This document shows positions 43,906-51,904 of a stretch of DNA of 64,000 bases, in pieces. The notes beneath the pieces are model-generated. The model worked only from the letters and a program-made list of their open reading frames with translations. It searched no databases and was not told the origin of the DNA. Position 1 is the first letter of the stretch; each line of letters opens with the position of its first letter. The stretch comes from Flavobacterium reichenbachii. Its GTDB lineage: Bacteria; Bacteroidota; Bacteroidia; Flavobacteriales; Flavobacteriaceae. Position numbers and translations under genes: made by a program. The stretch is from contig NZ_MUHF01000019.1 of assembly GCF_002217435.1 (NCBI RefSeq), positions 301,769 through 365,768 on the forward strand, read 5' to 3'.

Positions 43906-44499
43906 ATGAAAACTTTAAAAAACATTTTTGCCATTTTATTAGTTGCGATTTCTGTTGTTTCCTGCAGCAGCGACGACGATAAACAAGAGTCTGTAAAATA
44001 TGCAGAAGAAAATCCTTTAGACGCTTATATGGCAGGTTCAGGATTTAGCCAAAAAGCAGTTGATGTAAAAAATTCCGGAATTTACGAGTATGGTTTCAGC
44101 TTTAAACCAAAAGTAAACGGAAAAATAAATTCCCTAATTGTAAAAATTCCAGACGTAAATACTGCGTTAAGAATCACTTTGTGGGATGCAGCAACAAAAA
44201 CAGTTATAAAATCTGAAACCATAAGTGTTCCTACAGCAAATGTTACAGTAGAAAAAGTAATCGCAGCCATTCAGTTAACAAAAGACAAAGAATATTTTTT
44301 TACCGTGAACAGCGACGACTGGATCAACAGAACAAAAACAGACGGATCTGCAGCAACTTATCCTATTGTTGCAGGAAATATAACAATTACAGGATACGCT
44401 TATATCTCAAGCACTGCTTCAGAAACTATTTTTCCAACCAATGCTCGTAACACCTATTACGCAGGAGATATGACTTTTAAATTTCAACAAACTGAATAA
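43906..44499 (+). CDS. Surface lipoprotein, DUF4082-like
   Basis: A 197-residue lipoprotein with Cys in VSCSSDDD, again with the acidic signal after Cys that suggests surface export. The mature part resembles a DUF4082-type domain, from YGFSFKPKVNGKINSLIVKI and LRITLWDAATKTVI, to the aromatic YYAGDMTFKF end. That family assignment is moderate. Both its leader and signal peptide are close to those of the upstream gene, 58 bp away. A polysaccharide- or surface-binding role is inference. Confidence 0.72.
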   Translation: MKTLKNIFAILLVAISVVSCSSDDDKQESVKYAEENPLDAYMAGSGFSQKAVDVKNSGIYEYGFSFKPKVNGKINSLIVKIPDVNTALRITLWDAATKTVIKSETISVPTANVTVEKVIAAIQLTKDKEYFFTVNSDDWINRTKTDGSAATYPIVAGNITITGYAYISSTASETIFPTNARNTYYAGDMTFKFQQTE

Positions 44500-44532
44500 T
44501 TTTATTTTTGGATAGTTTGAATTAGTAAGTGG

Positions 44533-44566
44533 AAAAAGGTTTGGCAAAAGTCAAGCCTTTTTTTGT
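44533..44566 (+). terminator. Terminator after the lipoprotein pair
   Basis: AAAAAGGTTTG (44533-44543) pairs with CAAGCCTTTTT (44552-44562), with one wobble, followed by T. Confidence 0.85.
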
Positions 44567-44690
44567 TGTTTAAAGCTGAAAAGTTTTTAAAAGCTATTAA
44601 GCTTGCGTCAAAGTAATTCGGGAATTCATGGAAAACTTTTTAGAATGGACGTTTTTTTCTATTTTTAACGAATCTTATATTCTCCTAAAT

Positions 44691-47264
44691 ATGAAAATCA
44701 GTTCCAGCTTTCTTGTCTTTTTTATGTTGATTACAATCGGTTATTCTCAATCCAAACCAAAAGAAAGTGTTATTTTAGAAAATGGTGTTTCAGAAGCATT
44801 GGCTCAATTCCGCAAAAAACAGATTTCAGAAGTTCGATATGATTTGTCCTTTGAAATTCCGAATCAGAAAAATCAAGATATTAATTCTCAACTGACCGTA
44901 AATTTGAATTTGTCAGATTTAAGCCAGCCCTTAGTTTTAGATTTTAAAGAGAAAACTTCCAACATAAAATCTATTAAAGTAAACGGAAAAAATGCTGAAA
45001 TTCTTCATGATAAAGGACATGTTGTTATTACACCAAAAGATCTTATTTTAGGAAAAAACAGCATTTCGATTTCTTTTATTGCCGGCAATTTATCATTAAA
45101 TAGAAATGATGATTTTCTATATACACTTTTAGTTCCCGATCGCGCCAGTACATTGTTTCCTTGTTTTGATCAGCCGGATATAAAGGCAACTTATAAATTG
45201 AGTCTTTCTGTGCCAAAAGATTGGTCTGTTTTGGCTGGAGCCGATGTCAAAGAGAAAGTTGAAAAAGGTGATTTTACTTCTTATACTTTTGGAGAATCAG
45301 ACAAAATGAGCACTTATTTGTTTTCGTTTGCTGCAGGGAAATTCAAAAGCGTTACGCAAAAACCGGGCTTAGAAATGACAATGCTGTATCGCGAAAATAA
45401 TCCTGAAAAAATTCAAGTCAGCACCGATACCATCTTCAAACTGCATCAGCAATCTTTAGATTTTTTAGAAAAATACACCAATTATAAATTCCCTTTCCAG
45501 AAGCTTGATTTTGCTTCGATTCCGGTTTTTCAGTATGGCGGAATGGAACATGTGGGCGCGATACAATACAGAGAATCGACTTTGTTTCTGGACAACAGCG
45601 CAACCGACAGCGAGAAATTAAACCGTGCAAAACTTATCGCACACGAAACTTCGCACATGTGGTTTGGCGATTTGGTCACCATGAAATGGTTTGATGATGT
45701 CTGGATGAAAGAGGTTTTTGCCAATTTTATGGCCGATAAAATCATGAATCCGATTTTTCCTAAAGTCAATCATAATCTGCAGTTTTTTACCGCGCATTAT
45801 TCCAGCGCTTACGCGGAAGACCGATCGTTGGGAACACATCCGATAAAACAAAAACTTGCTAATTTAAAAAACGCAGGATCGCTTTACGGAGCTATTATTT
45901 ACAATAAAGCGCCAATCATGATGCGTCAGCTTGAAGCTTCGATGGGAAAAGAAGCTTTCCAGAAAGGAATTGAAAAATACATTAAAAAATACGCCAACGA
46001 CAACGCTGACTGGAATAATCTGGTAGAAATCCTGGATGCAGAAACACCTTTAGATTTGAAAAAATGGAGTGAAGTCTGGGTAAATAAATCTGGAAGAGCA
46101 ATTTTTACAGATAAGATAAAATATGATTCTAAAAACAGAATCGAAGCTTTTGAAATTCAGCAAAAAGCAGAAGATAAATCAGGCAATATCTGGCCTCAGA
46201 TTTTTCAGATTGGTTTGGTTTATAAAGATAATGTAAAGGTTTTAACAGCAAATATTAAAGATAAAAGCCTTATTTTAAAAGAAGCCGTTGGACTCGAAAA
46301 ACCGTTTACTATCATTTACAATTATAATGGATTTGGATATGGTGTTTTTCCGCTTGACGGGAATAATTTAGATGTACTTTCAAGTTTAAAAGATGAGGTG
46401 GCAAGAGCATCTTCTTATAGTAATCTTTATGAAAACACGTTGATTGGAAATGTTTCTCCGAGCAAAGCTTTTGATTGTTTTGTAAAAGCAATTCAATCGG
46501 AAGAAAATGAATTGGTTTTGCGAACGGCCTCAAATAATCTGAATACTATTTATTGGAGATTTTTTACCGAAAAACAGCAGAATAAAGTTCAGAAACAGCT
46601 TGAAGACCTGCTTTATAATCGTTTACAAACAAATTTATCGGCCAATATCAAAAAGACACTATTCGGATTGTTCAGTTCAATTGCCTATTCTGATTCGGCG
46701 AAAGCCAAATTGTACCAGATCTGGAATAAAGAAATTGTGATTTCAGGTTTAAAACTGAACGAAGATGATTTTACGAATATGGCGATGAATCTTGCTATTT
46801 TTAAACATGAAAAGGCAGATGAAATCTTAGAAAAAACCAGAACAACGATTGCAAATCCAGACAAAAAGAAACGATTTGAGTTCCTGCTTCCGTCATTATC
46901 AAAAGACGAATCGGTTCGATCTGCGTTTATGGAATCTTTAAAAGACGACTCGAATCGTGAAAAAGAATCGTGGGTTTCTGTTGGTTTAGCCAATATTCAT
47001 CATCCGCTTCGTCAGGAAAGTGCGCAGAAGTATATCAGATTTTCATTAGATTTGACAGAAGAAATTCAGCGTACGGGAGATATTTTCTTTCCAAAAGACT
47101 GGCTGGACAATACAGTTGGGAGATATTCGTCTAAATATGCTTTTGATGAAGTACAGCGATTCTTAAAAGAAAACCCTAATTTTAGTCCGATCTTGAAGCG
47201 TAAATTATTTATGGCGGCAGATTTGCTTTATAAAGCACAAAATAGTAAAAAAGAAACCGAATGA
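44691..47264 (+). CDS. M1-family zinc aminopeptidase, secreted
   Basis: About 857 residues, started at ATG 44691 (MKISSSFLVFF) because a clear signal peptide follows (to IGYSQ); the frame extends upstream to 44628 with no such feature. It would remove N-terminal residues from peptides in the periplasm. The zinc site is HETSH with His318, Glu319 and His322, and Glu341 in WMKEVFANF. The exopeptidase motif reads GGMEH instead of the usual GxMEN. Length is close to aminopeptidase N. Its stop overlaps the next gene start by 4 bp. Confidence 0.94.
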   Translation: MKISSSFLVFFMLITIGYSQSKPKESVILENGVSEALAQFRKKQISEVRYDLSFEIPNQKNQDINSQLTVNLNLSDLSQPLVLDFKEKTSNIKSIKVNGKNAEILHDKGHVVITPKDLILGKNSISISFIAGNLSLNRNDDFLYTLLVPDRASTLFPCFDQPDIKATYKLSLSVPKDWSVLAGADVKEKVEKGDFTSYTFGESDKMSTYLFSFAAGKFKSVTQKPGLEMTMLYRENNPEKIQVSTDTIFKLHQQSLDFLEKYTNYKFPFQKLDFASIPVFQYGGMEHVGAIQYRESTLFLDNSATDSEKLNRAKLIAHETSHMWFGDLVTMKWFDDVWMKEVFANFMADKIMNPIFPKVNHNLQFFTAHYSSAYAEDRSLGTHPIKQKLANLKNAGSLYGAIIYNKAPIMMRQLEASMGKEAFQKGIEKYIKKYANDNADWNNLVEILDAETPLDLKKWSEVWVNKSGRAIFTDKIKYDSKNRIEAFEIQQKAEDKSGNIWPQIFQIGLVYKDNVKVLTANIKDKSLILKEAVGLEKPFTIIYNYNGFGYGVFPLDGNNLDVLSSLKDEVARASSYSNLYENTLIGNVSPSKAFDCFVKAIQSEENELVLRTASNNLNTIYWRFFTEKQQNKVQKQLEDLLYNRLQTNLSANIKKTLFGLFSSIAYSDSAKAKLYQIWNKEIVISGLKLNEDDFTNMAMNLAIFKHEKADEILEKTRTTIANPDKKKRFEFLLPSLSKDESVRSAFMESLKDDSNREKESWVSVGLANIHHPLRQESAQKYIRFSLDLTEEIQRTGDIFFPKDWLDNTVGRYSSKYAFDEVQRFLKENPNFSPILKRKLFMAADLLYKAQNSKKETE

Positions 47265-48187
47265 AAATTGAGTCAGAAATAGAGAAAGTTTCCAGTTTTC
47301 AGCATCTCGAAATGCTGGCGAATCAAGTTGTAGAAGGTTTTATATCCGGAATGCACAAAAGTCCGTTTCATGGATTTTCTGCAGAATTTTCGGAACATAA
47401 AGTATACAATGCCGGCGAAAGCACCAAACATATCGATTGGAAATTGTTTGCCAAAACCGACCGTTTGTATACCAAACGATTTGAGGAAGAAACCAATATG
47501 CGCTGTCATATTATTGTCGATAATTCGTCGTCGATGCATTATCCTGAACTAAAATCGAATCAGCCGTTTTACGAAAAGAAGATTGGTTTTGCTGTTTTGG
47601 CTTCGGCAGTTTTAATGAATATTTTAAAGAAACAGCGTGATGCAGTCGGTTTAAGTGTTTTCTCAGATAATTACGAATATTACGCTCCAGAAAAAGGAAG
47701 CGATCGCCATCATAGAATGCTGCTCAACAAATTAGAGCAATTATTAGAACAGCCAAAAGTCAAAAAAACGACCGATACCATTACTTATCTGCACCAAATC
47801 GCAGAAAAAATGCACCGCCGTTCGATGATTATTTTGTTTACCGATATGTTTCAGTCTGCAGATGACGAGAAATTGTTTAGTGCCCTGCAGCACCTTAAAC
47901 ATAATAAACATAAAGTCGTACTATTTCATGTGGTAGATAATAAAACAGAACTTCAATTTGATTTTGATAATACACCGCGTAAATTTATCGATGTAGAAAC
48001 TGGAGAAGAAGTTTCTATTTATGCCGATAATGTTAAAGAAGAGTACGAGAAACGAGCAGAAGCGTACTTTAAAAATTTAGCTTTATCCTGCGCAAAGAAC
48101 CAGATTAAGTACGTTTCGGTAAATGTGGGCGATAATTTTGAAAAAATATTGACGACTTATTTGGTTGAAAAACAAAACTTTGGGTAA
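47261..48187 (+). CDS. DUF58 / vWA-like protein
   Basis: A 308-residue cytoplasmic protein. The DUF58 signature is present: GFSAEFSEHKVYNAGESTKH and IDWKLFAKTDRLYTKRFEEE. The vWA-type MIDAS motif is IIVDNSSSMHYP near residue 90, then ASAVLMNILKKQRDAVGLSVF and MIILFTDMF. Such proteins usually act with MoxR ATPases; none is in the window. The start ATG overlaps the M1 peptidase stop (ATGA), implying translational coupling, although no functional link between them is known. Confidence 0.9.
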   Translation: MKIESEIEKVSSFQHLEMLANQVVEGFISGMHKSPFHGFSAEFSEHKVYNAGESTKHIDWKLFAKTDRLYTKRFEEETNMRCHIIVDNSSSMHYPELKSNQPFYEKKIGFAVLASAVLMNILKKQRDAVGLSVFSDNYEYYAPEKGSDRHHRMLLNKLEQLLEQPKVKKTTDTITYLHQIAEKMHRRSMIILFTDMFQSADDEKLFSALQHLKHNKHKVVLFHVVDNKTELQFDFDNTPRKFIDVETGEEVSIYADNVKEEYEKRAEAYFKNLALSCAKNQIKYVSVNVGDNFEKILTTYLVEKQNFG

Positions 48188-48224
48188 TTTTTTAAAGAAA
48201 AATTTCATTTTTTTTATAAAAACA

Positions 48225-48255
48225 CTTGCAGAAACGAAATTCTGTTATATCTTTG
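48225..48255 (+). promoter_or_regulatory. Promoter of the first tRNA-Asp
   Basis: CTTG (48225-48228), 19-bp spacer, TATCTTTG (48248-48255); 18 nt before the mature 5' end. Confidence 0.75.
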
Positions 48256-48273
48256 CAACCGCAATAACGCAGA

Positions 48274-48347
48274 GGTTTGGTAGTTCAGTTGGTTAGAATA
48301 CATGCCTGTCACGCATGGGGTCGCGGGTTCGAGTCCCGTCCAGACCG
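48274..48347 (+). tRNA. tRNA-Asp (GTC)
   Basis: A 74-nt cloverleaf. The 7-bp acceptor GGTTTGG/CCAGACC has one G-T wobble. The anticodon loop is CTGTCAC with anticodon GTC at 48308-48310. The T loop is TTCGAGT. The discriminator is G; CCA is not fully encoded. An identical gene lies 656 bp downstream. Confidence 0.97.
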
Positions 48348-48360
48348 CAATATTGGGAAA

Positions 48361-48388
48361 AGCCTTTCTTAACAGAAAGGCTTTTTTG
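48361..48388 (+). terminator. Terminator of the first tRNA-Asp
   Basis: AGCCTTTCT (48361-48369), TAAC loop, AGAAAGGCT (48374-48382), then T. The same hairpin follows the second copy. Confidence 0.92.
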
Positions 48389-48426
48389 CCCAAATACGGT
48401 ATCTAAGATTAGTTGTGTTGTTTTGC

Positions 48427-48497
48427 TGCGACTTTGTAACTCGCAGCTGGTTTAGTAGTTAGACCAATGAAAAGCTTTCCACTTTTGTGGATGGCTT
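48427..48497 (+). pseudogene. Probable tRNA-Asp remnant with terminator-like hairpin
   Basis: CTTTGTAACTCGCA followed by GGTTTAGTAGTT (to about 48460) aligns with the upstream region and 5' end of tRNA-Asp (CTTTGCAACCGCA, GGTTTGGTAGTT), with an internal deletion. It is followed by a hairpin (48470-48475 AAAAGC, TCCAC/GTGGA, ending in a T-run to 48497). The rest of the tRNA is missing, so it is not functional. The similarity is short. Confidence 0.4.
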
Positions 48498-48530
48498 TTT
48501 TGATTTACGACACTTTTGATTTTTTGTATT

Positions 48531-48605
48531 TAACCGCAAAGAACACAATCCCGAAGTCTCGGGATACGCAAAGTCCGCAAAGTTTTTTTAAGCTTTGCGG
48601 ATTTT
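48531..48605. repeat. CGCAAAG-family intergenic repeat with TCTCGGGA block
   Basis: TAACCGCAAAGAAC, then AATCCCGAAGTCTCGGGAT and CGCAAAG words, then AAGCTTTGCGGA. The AATCCCGAAGTCTCGGGAT block recurs exactly at about 49071-49089. Confidence 0.75.
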
Positions 48606-48649
48606 TTGTTTACAATGATTTTTGAATTGAATTTTAAACATAACCCTTG

Positions 48650-48722
48650 GTCTCAACCACGGGTTTACGGATTGTGATTTGTATGGTTATTATGATTGTG
48701 CCCCCGTGGTTGAAACTATGGG
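48650..48722. repeat. Inverted repeat (CTCAACCACGGG family)
   Basis: Left arm with CTCAACCACGGG (48652-48672 region) and right arm CCCGTGGTTGAAAC (about 48702-48716) face each other over about 40 bp. Similar hairpins are common between Flavobacterium genes, as far as I know. Confidence 0.65.
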
Positions 48723-48764
48723 CTATGTTTGACAAGAAGATTTATTTTTTTTCTGTACGAAAAA

Positions 48765-48795
48765 CCTTTGTCAAAGTTCGAAACTTTGACAAAGG
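48765..48795. repeat. CCTTTGTCAAAGTT hairpin
   Basis: CCTTTGTCAAAGTT (48765-48778) with AACTTTGACAAAGG ending at 48795: a near-perfect palindrome. A copy with the same arms is at 55479-55509. Confidence 0.85.
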
Positions 48796-48879
48796 TGTGC
48801 ATATTTAATCTAAATTTCAGATTTTAAAATATTGGCATTTAACCAATTAAAAATTTCTTAAATTTTATTCCTAAAAACC

Positions 48880-48910
48880 CTTGCAGAATCCAAGTTCTAT
48901 TGTATTTTTG
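48880..48910 (+). promoter_or_regulatory. Promoter of the second tRNA-Asp
   Basis: CTTG (48880-48883), 19-bp spacer, TATTTTTG (48903-48910); 19 nt before the tRNA. The arrangement matches the first copy. Confidence 0.75.
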
Positions 48911-48929
48911 CACTCACAATAACGCAGTT

Positions 48930-49003
48930 GGTTTGGTAGTTCAGTTGGTTAGAATACATGCCTGTCACGCATGGGGTCGCGGGTTCGAGTCCCGTCCAGA
49001 CCG
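48930..49003 (+). tRNA. tRNA-Asp (GTC), second copy
   Basis: Identical 74 nt to the gene at 48274; anticodon GTC at 48964-48966. The ATG inside it is part of the tRNA and does not start the next gene. Confidence 0.97.
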
Positions 49004-49016
49004 CAATATTGGAAGA

Positions 49017-49044
49017 AGCCTTTCTTAACAGAAAGGCTTTTTTG
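49017..49044 (+). terminator. Terminator of the second tRNA-Asp
   Basis: AGCCTTTCT (49017-49025), TAAC loop, AGAAAGGCT (49030-49038), then T. Confidence 0.92.
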
Positions 49045-49051
49045 TTTTTTG

Positions 49052-49160
49052 GTCTAACCGCAAAGAGCGCAATCCCGAAGTCTCGGGATACGCAAAGTTC
49101 GCAAGGTTTTAATGCAGCTTTGCGAACTTTGCGCTTTTACCTTGTGTGGTTTGCGGTTAA
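49052..49160. repeat. CGCAAAG-family intergenic inverted repeat
   Basis: Left end TAACCGCAAAGAGCGCAA, an internal AATCCCGAAGTCTCGGGAT block, and right end GTTTGCGGTTAAA. The arms face each other and can form a hairpin in front of the AraC gene. Confidence 0.75.
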
Positions 49161-49203
49161 ATTTCTTTCTTATCTTTATAGTACGAATCATCGTATCACT
49201 TCA

Positions 49204-50025
49204 ATGGAACAATCAAGTTTTAAAGTAGACCAATATTACATTACCAAAGTAGATGCCGATAAAAAGAGCATTTATTGCCATCATGATGTTATGGGCGAAT
49301 TACTGGTTCCTACTCATAAACACGATAAAGCACAAATGCTGTATGCAGAAGGTGATGTGGTTTTTGTGACAACAGAGACTAAGACTTATTTTTTGCCGGC
49401 GAGACATTTTATCTGGATTCCGAGTGGAGTCGCACACAGTATTCATCCCAAATCTGAGAATGTGATGATGCGAAATTTATATTTTCCAGTTGAAAAAAAT
49501 GAAGATGAATTTTATCAAAGCGAAGGCATTTATCCGGTAAATAATTTACTTCTTCAAATGATGCTTTTTACAAATCAGTGGAATGGAGATTTGAAAAAGG
49601 GTTCTCCAAATTTTGTAATTGCTAAAGCTATAAAAGCGATTCTTCCTCAAATATGCTTAACAAATCTTCCTTTAGAATTGCCTCTGCCAAAAGATGCACG
49701 TTTGGGAAAAATTTTGCGTCATGTCGAGAATAATCTCGGAGAAACAATTTTGTTTGCCGATGTAGCGCATGAATTTGGTTACAGCGAACGTTCTTTATAT
49801 CGCTTGTTTCAAAAAGATCTTAAAATGTCTTTTATTCAATATTATACTATTCGAAGAATCTTAAAAGCGATTGAACTTTTATTAGAACGAAAACTTTCGG
49901 TAAAAGAGGTAGCCCAGGAAGTTGGTTATAATAGTGTTCCCACTTTTAGTAATACGTTTTTCAAAATTTTAGGACAAAGACCTTCCGATTACTTAAACGG
50001 TGAAGAAATTTTAGAACGAAAATGA
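49204..50025 (+). CDS. AraC-family transcriptional regulator
   Basis: A 273-residue regulator from the ATG at 49204 (MEQSSFKVDQYY). An upstream in-frame ATG lies inside the tRNA-Asp gene and is rejected. The N-terminal cupin/AraC-binding domain (about 15-110) has LVPTHKHDKAQMLYAE and HFIWIPSGVAHSI. The C-terminal double HTH (about 175-270) has FADVAHEFGYSERSLYRLFQK and VKEVAQEVGYNSVPTFSNTF. It probably controls the TolC-EmrA-EmrB-type operon that starts about 380 bp downstream; the ligand is unknown. It lies in the same direction. Confidence 0.93.
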   Translation: MEQSSFKVDQYYITKVDADKKSIYCHHDVMGELLVPTHKHDKAQMLYAEGDVVFVTTETKTYFLPARHFIWIPSGVAHSIHPKSENVMMRNLYFPVEKNEDEFYQSEGIYPVNNLLLQMMLFTNQWNGDLKKGSPNFVIAKAIKAILPQICLTNLPLELPLPKDARLGKILRHVENNLGETILFADVAHEFGYSERSLYRLFQKDLKMSFIQYYTIRRILKAIELLLERKLSVKEVAQEVGYNSVPTFSNTFFKILGQRPSDYLNGEEILERK

Positions 50026-50402
50026 TCTGTTTTTCTCTCGCAGATTTAGCAGATAATTTTAACACATAGAAACATAGTTTTTCGTTGCGTTAAAAGGCGT
50101 TTCACTTTGTATTAATGCACATAGCTGTGTGTAAATGATGTGTCATTTATTTTAATCTTTTATCCAATTAAAATAAACCTATGTTCCTATGTGTTAATAA
50201 TATTTATTTTGCATAGAAAAAATATAATCTGCGTTCATCTGCTTAAATTCTTTTAAATCTGCGTGAAACATCTCAGATCAAATCAATTTTATAATAAATT
50301 GTTTTTCAGTGTTTTAATATAACGTTTTCGGAAAATGCAATTTTAACATTTGTCCGAAATGAATATGTCATTGACTTTTTAGAATTATCAGTCAACAGAA
50401 AA
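50026..50402. repeat. Intergenic region with repeat arms between AraC and the efflux operon
   Basis: 377 bp without a gene. TCTCGCAGATTTAGCAGAT at about 50037 and AATCTGCG words near 50226-50267 form one inverted pair. Inside it, AACACATAGAAACATAG (about 50060) faces CTATGTTCCTATGTGTT (about 50180). These nested arms could form a large hairpin. I see no clear -33/-7 pair before the TolC start. Confidence 0.6.
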
Positions 50403-51794
50403 ATGCAGGAACTTTGCAGTATAAATTATTTAATATTCATGTTCCTTAAAACAACACATTCTACAGAAAATTGTTTTCTCAAAATCCTACTCTTATTTCT
50501 AATCGCCTTTGCATTCAATAATGTACAAGCTCAGGAAATTCATTCGGTTTCGTTAAAAGAAGCGGTGAAATTGGCGAAAGAAAACAATAAAAAAATCCTT
50601 AGATCTCAACTAGAGGCTGCGCTTTCTGAGCAAAACATCAAAGAGAGAAAGGAACTCCGTTTGCCGGATATCGAATTAAACGGCGAATATTCCAGAATTA
50701 CCAATATAACGGAATTTAAAGGAAACGGTTTCTTAAACGGAAAAGAAGTAACGAAGGCTATTCCAGAAATCTATAATGTTAATTCGGCCTTTAAAATGCC
50801 AATTTATGCTGGAAACAAAATTAATAATGCCATTAAAATTGCGAATCAGGAAAGTGAAATTGCGAAAATAAGAACTGAAAAAACTCAAAATGATGTTGAG
50901 CTTGAAGTTGTCGCAAATTATCTGGCGATTTATAAAATGATGGAACTTCAGAAAATTTTTGAAGAAAACATTAAAGAAGAAAAAAACCGCTTGAAAGAAG
51001 TGCAGTCGCTTCAGAAACACGGAACAATTACTAAAAATGAAGTTATTAGAGCCGAATTACAGCTTTCGGATCGTGAATTAAATGCGCTTACAAATTCCAA
51101 AAACATTAAAATTGCGCTTCACGATCTGAAAACTTTAATTCAACTTCCGGAAAATGAAGAAATAGCAATTGATACAACTTCCAGTCTGGACGAAATGAAC
51201 GGTTTGGATCCGTATGATTTTTATTTAGAAAAAGCTTTCGCTAATGAAGAAATGCGAATCGCAAGTCAGGAATTAAATATCAAAAAAACAGAACTGCAAT
51301 TGGTTAAAGGAAATTATCTGCCAACGGTAAACTTCTTTGGTAACTATGGTTTTTATTATCCAAACTATAAATTTTTTCCGCCAAATCCGTATTTGTACAC
51401 TTTAGGGCAAGTAGGCGTTGAAGCGAGTTTTGATATTTCGGCTTTATATAAAAACAAAACCAAAGTACAGCAGGCCAATACCAAAATCGAATGGCAGAAA
51501 ATGCAGTCTGAAATTATAAAAGATGAAATTCAGGATCAGCTTTTTAAGGAACATACCCAATATCAGGAAATCCTTGAAAAATTTGTGGTTGTCGATAAAG
51601 CCTTGGATTTGGCCAATGAAAATTACCGAATTGTAAAGCTGAAATATTTTAACCAACTGGTTTTAATAACCGAAATGGTTGATGCAGATAATGCGTTGCT
51701 TCAGGCAAAATACAATAAAATTTCTACCCGATTGGATGCGGTTTTAAAACATTACGAATTGCTTCATACAGCTGGAATACTTCCGCAGAGTTAG
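50403..51794 (+). CDS. TolC-family outer-membrane efflux channel
   Basis: A 463-residue outer-membrane factor. A signal peptide ends near VQAQ; the start could also be the in-frame ATG at 50439, which gives a more compact signal. Two OEP repeats form the long helical barrel: VSLKEAVKLAKENNKKILRS, NDVELEVVANYLAIYKM, the coiled part IKEEKNRLKEVQSL, and a second set beginning FYLEKAFANEEMR. It would pair with the adaptor and MFS pump downstream in a tripartite efflux system. Length is normal. Confidence 0.93.
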   Translation: MQELCSINYLIFMFLKTTHSTENCFLKILLLFLIAFAFNNVQAQEIHSVSLKEAVKLAKENNKKILRSQLEAALSEQNIKERKELRLPDIELNGEYSRITNITEFKGNGFLNGKEVTKAIPEIYNVNSAFKMPIYAGNKINNAIKIANQESEIAKIRTEKTQNDVELEVVANYLAIYKMMELQKIFEENIKEEKNRLKEVQSLQKHGTITKNEVIRAELQLSDRELNALTNSKNIKIALHDLKTLIQLPENEEIAIDTTSSLDEMNGLDPYDFYLEKAFANEEMRIASQELNIKKTELQLVKGNYLPTVNFFGNYGFYYPNYKFFPPNPYLYTLGQVGVEASFDISALYKNKTKVQQANTKIEWQKMQSEIIKDEIQDQLFKEHTQYQEILEKFVVVDKALDLANENYRIVKLKYFNQLVLITEMVDADNALLQAKYNKISTRLDAVLKHYELLHTAGILPQS

Positions 51795-51810
51795 ATTTTT
51801 AGAAGTTAGA

Positions 51811-51866
51811 AGAAAGAGGCAAGAAGAAAGAGGCAAGAAGCAAGAGGCAAGAAGAAAGAAAATAGA
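51811..51866. repeat. 14-bp tandem repeat between tolC-type and emrA-type genes
   Basis: AGAAAGAGGCAAGA at 51811-51824 and 51825-51838, a one-base variant at 51839-51852, and a decayed fourth unit to 51866. It is purine-only except for the C in each unit. Confidence 0.85.
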
Positions 51867-51904
51867 ATATAGAGAATAGAAAATAGACAAAAGATATAAA
51901 GTTT

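Noticed and set aside
48500-49200. Repeats near the tRNA genes considered as a CRISPR array
   Set aside because: Units are unequal in length and inverted, with no regular spacers and no cas genes.
48958-49203. Upstream extension of the AraC gene
   Set aside because: Its ATG is inside tRNA-Asp; the ATG at 49204 gives the normal family N-terminus.
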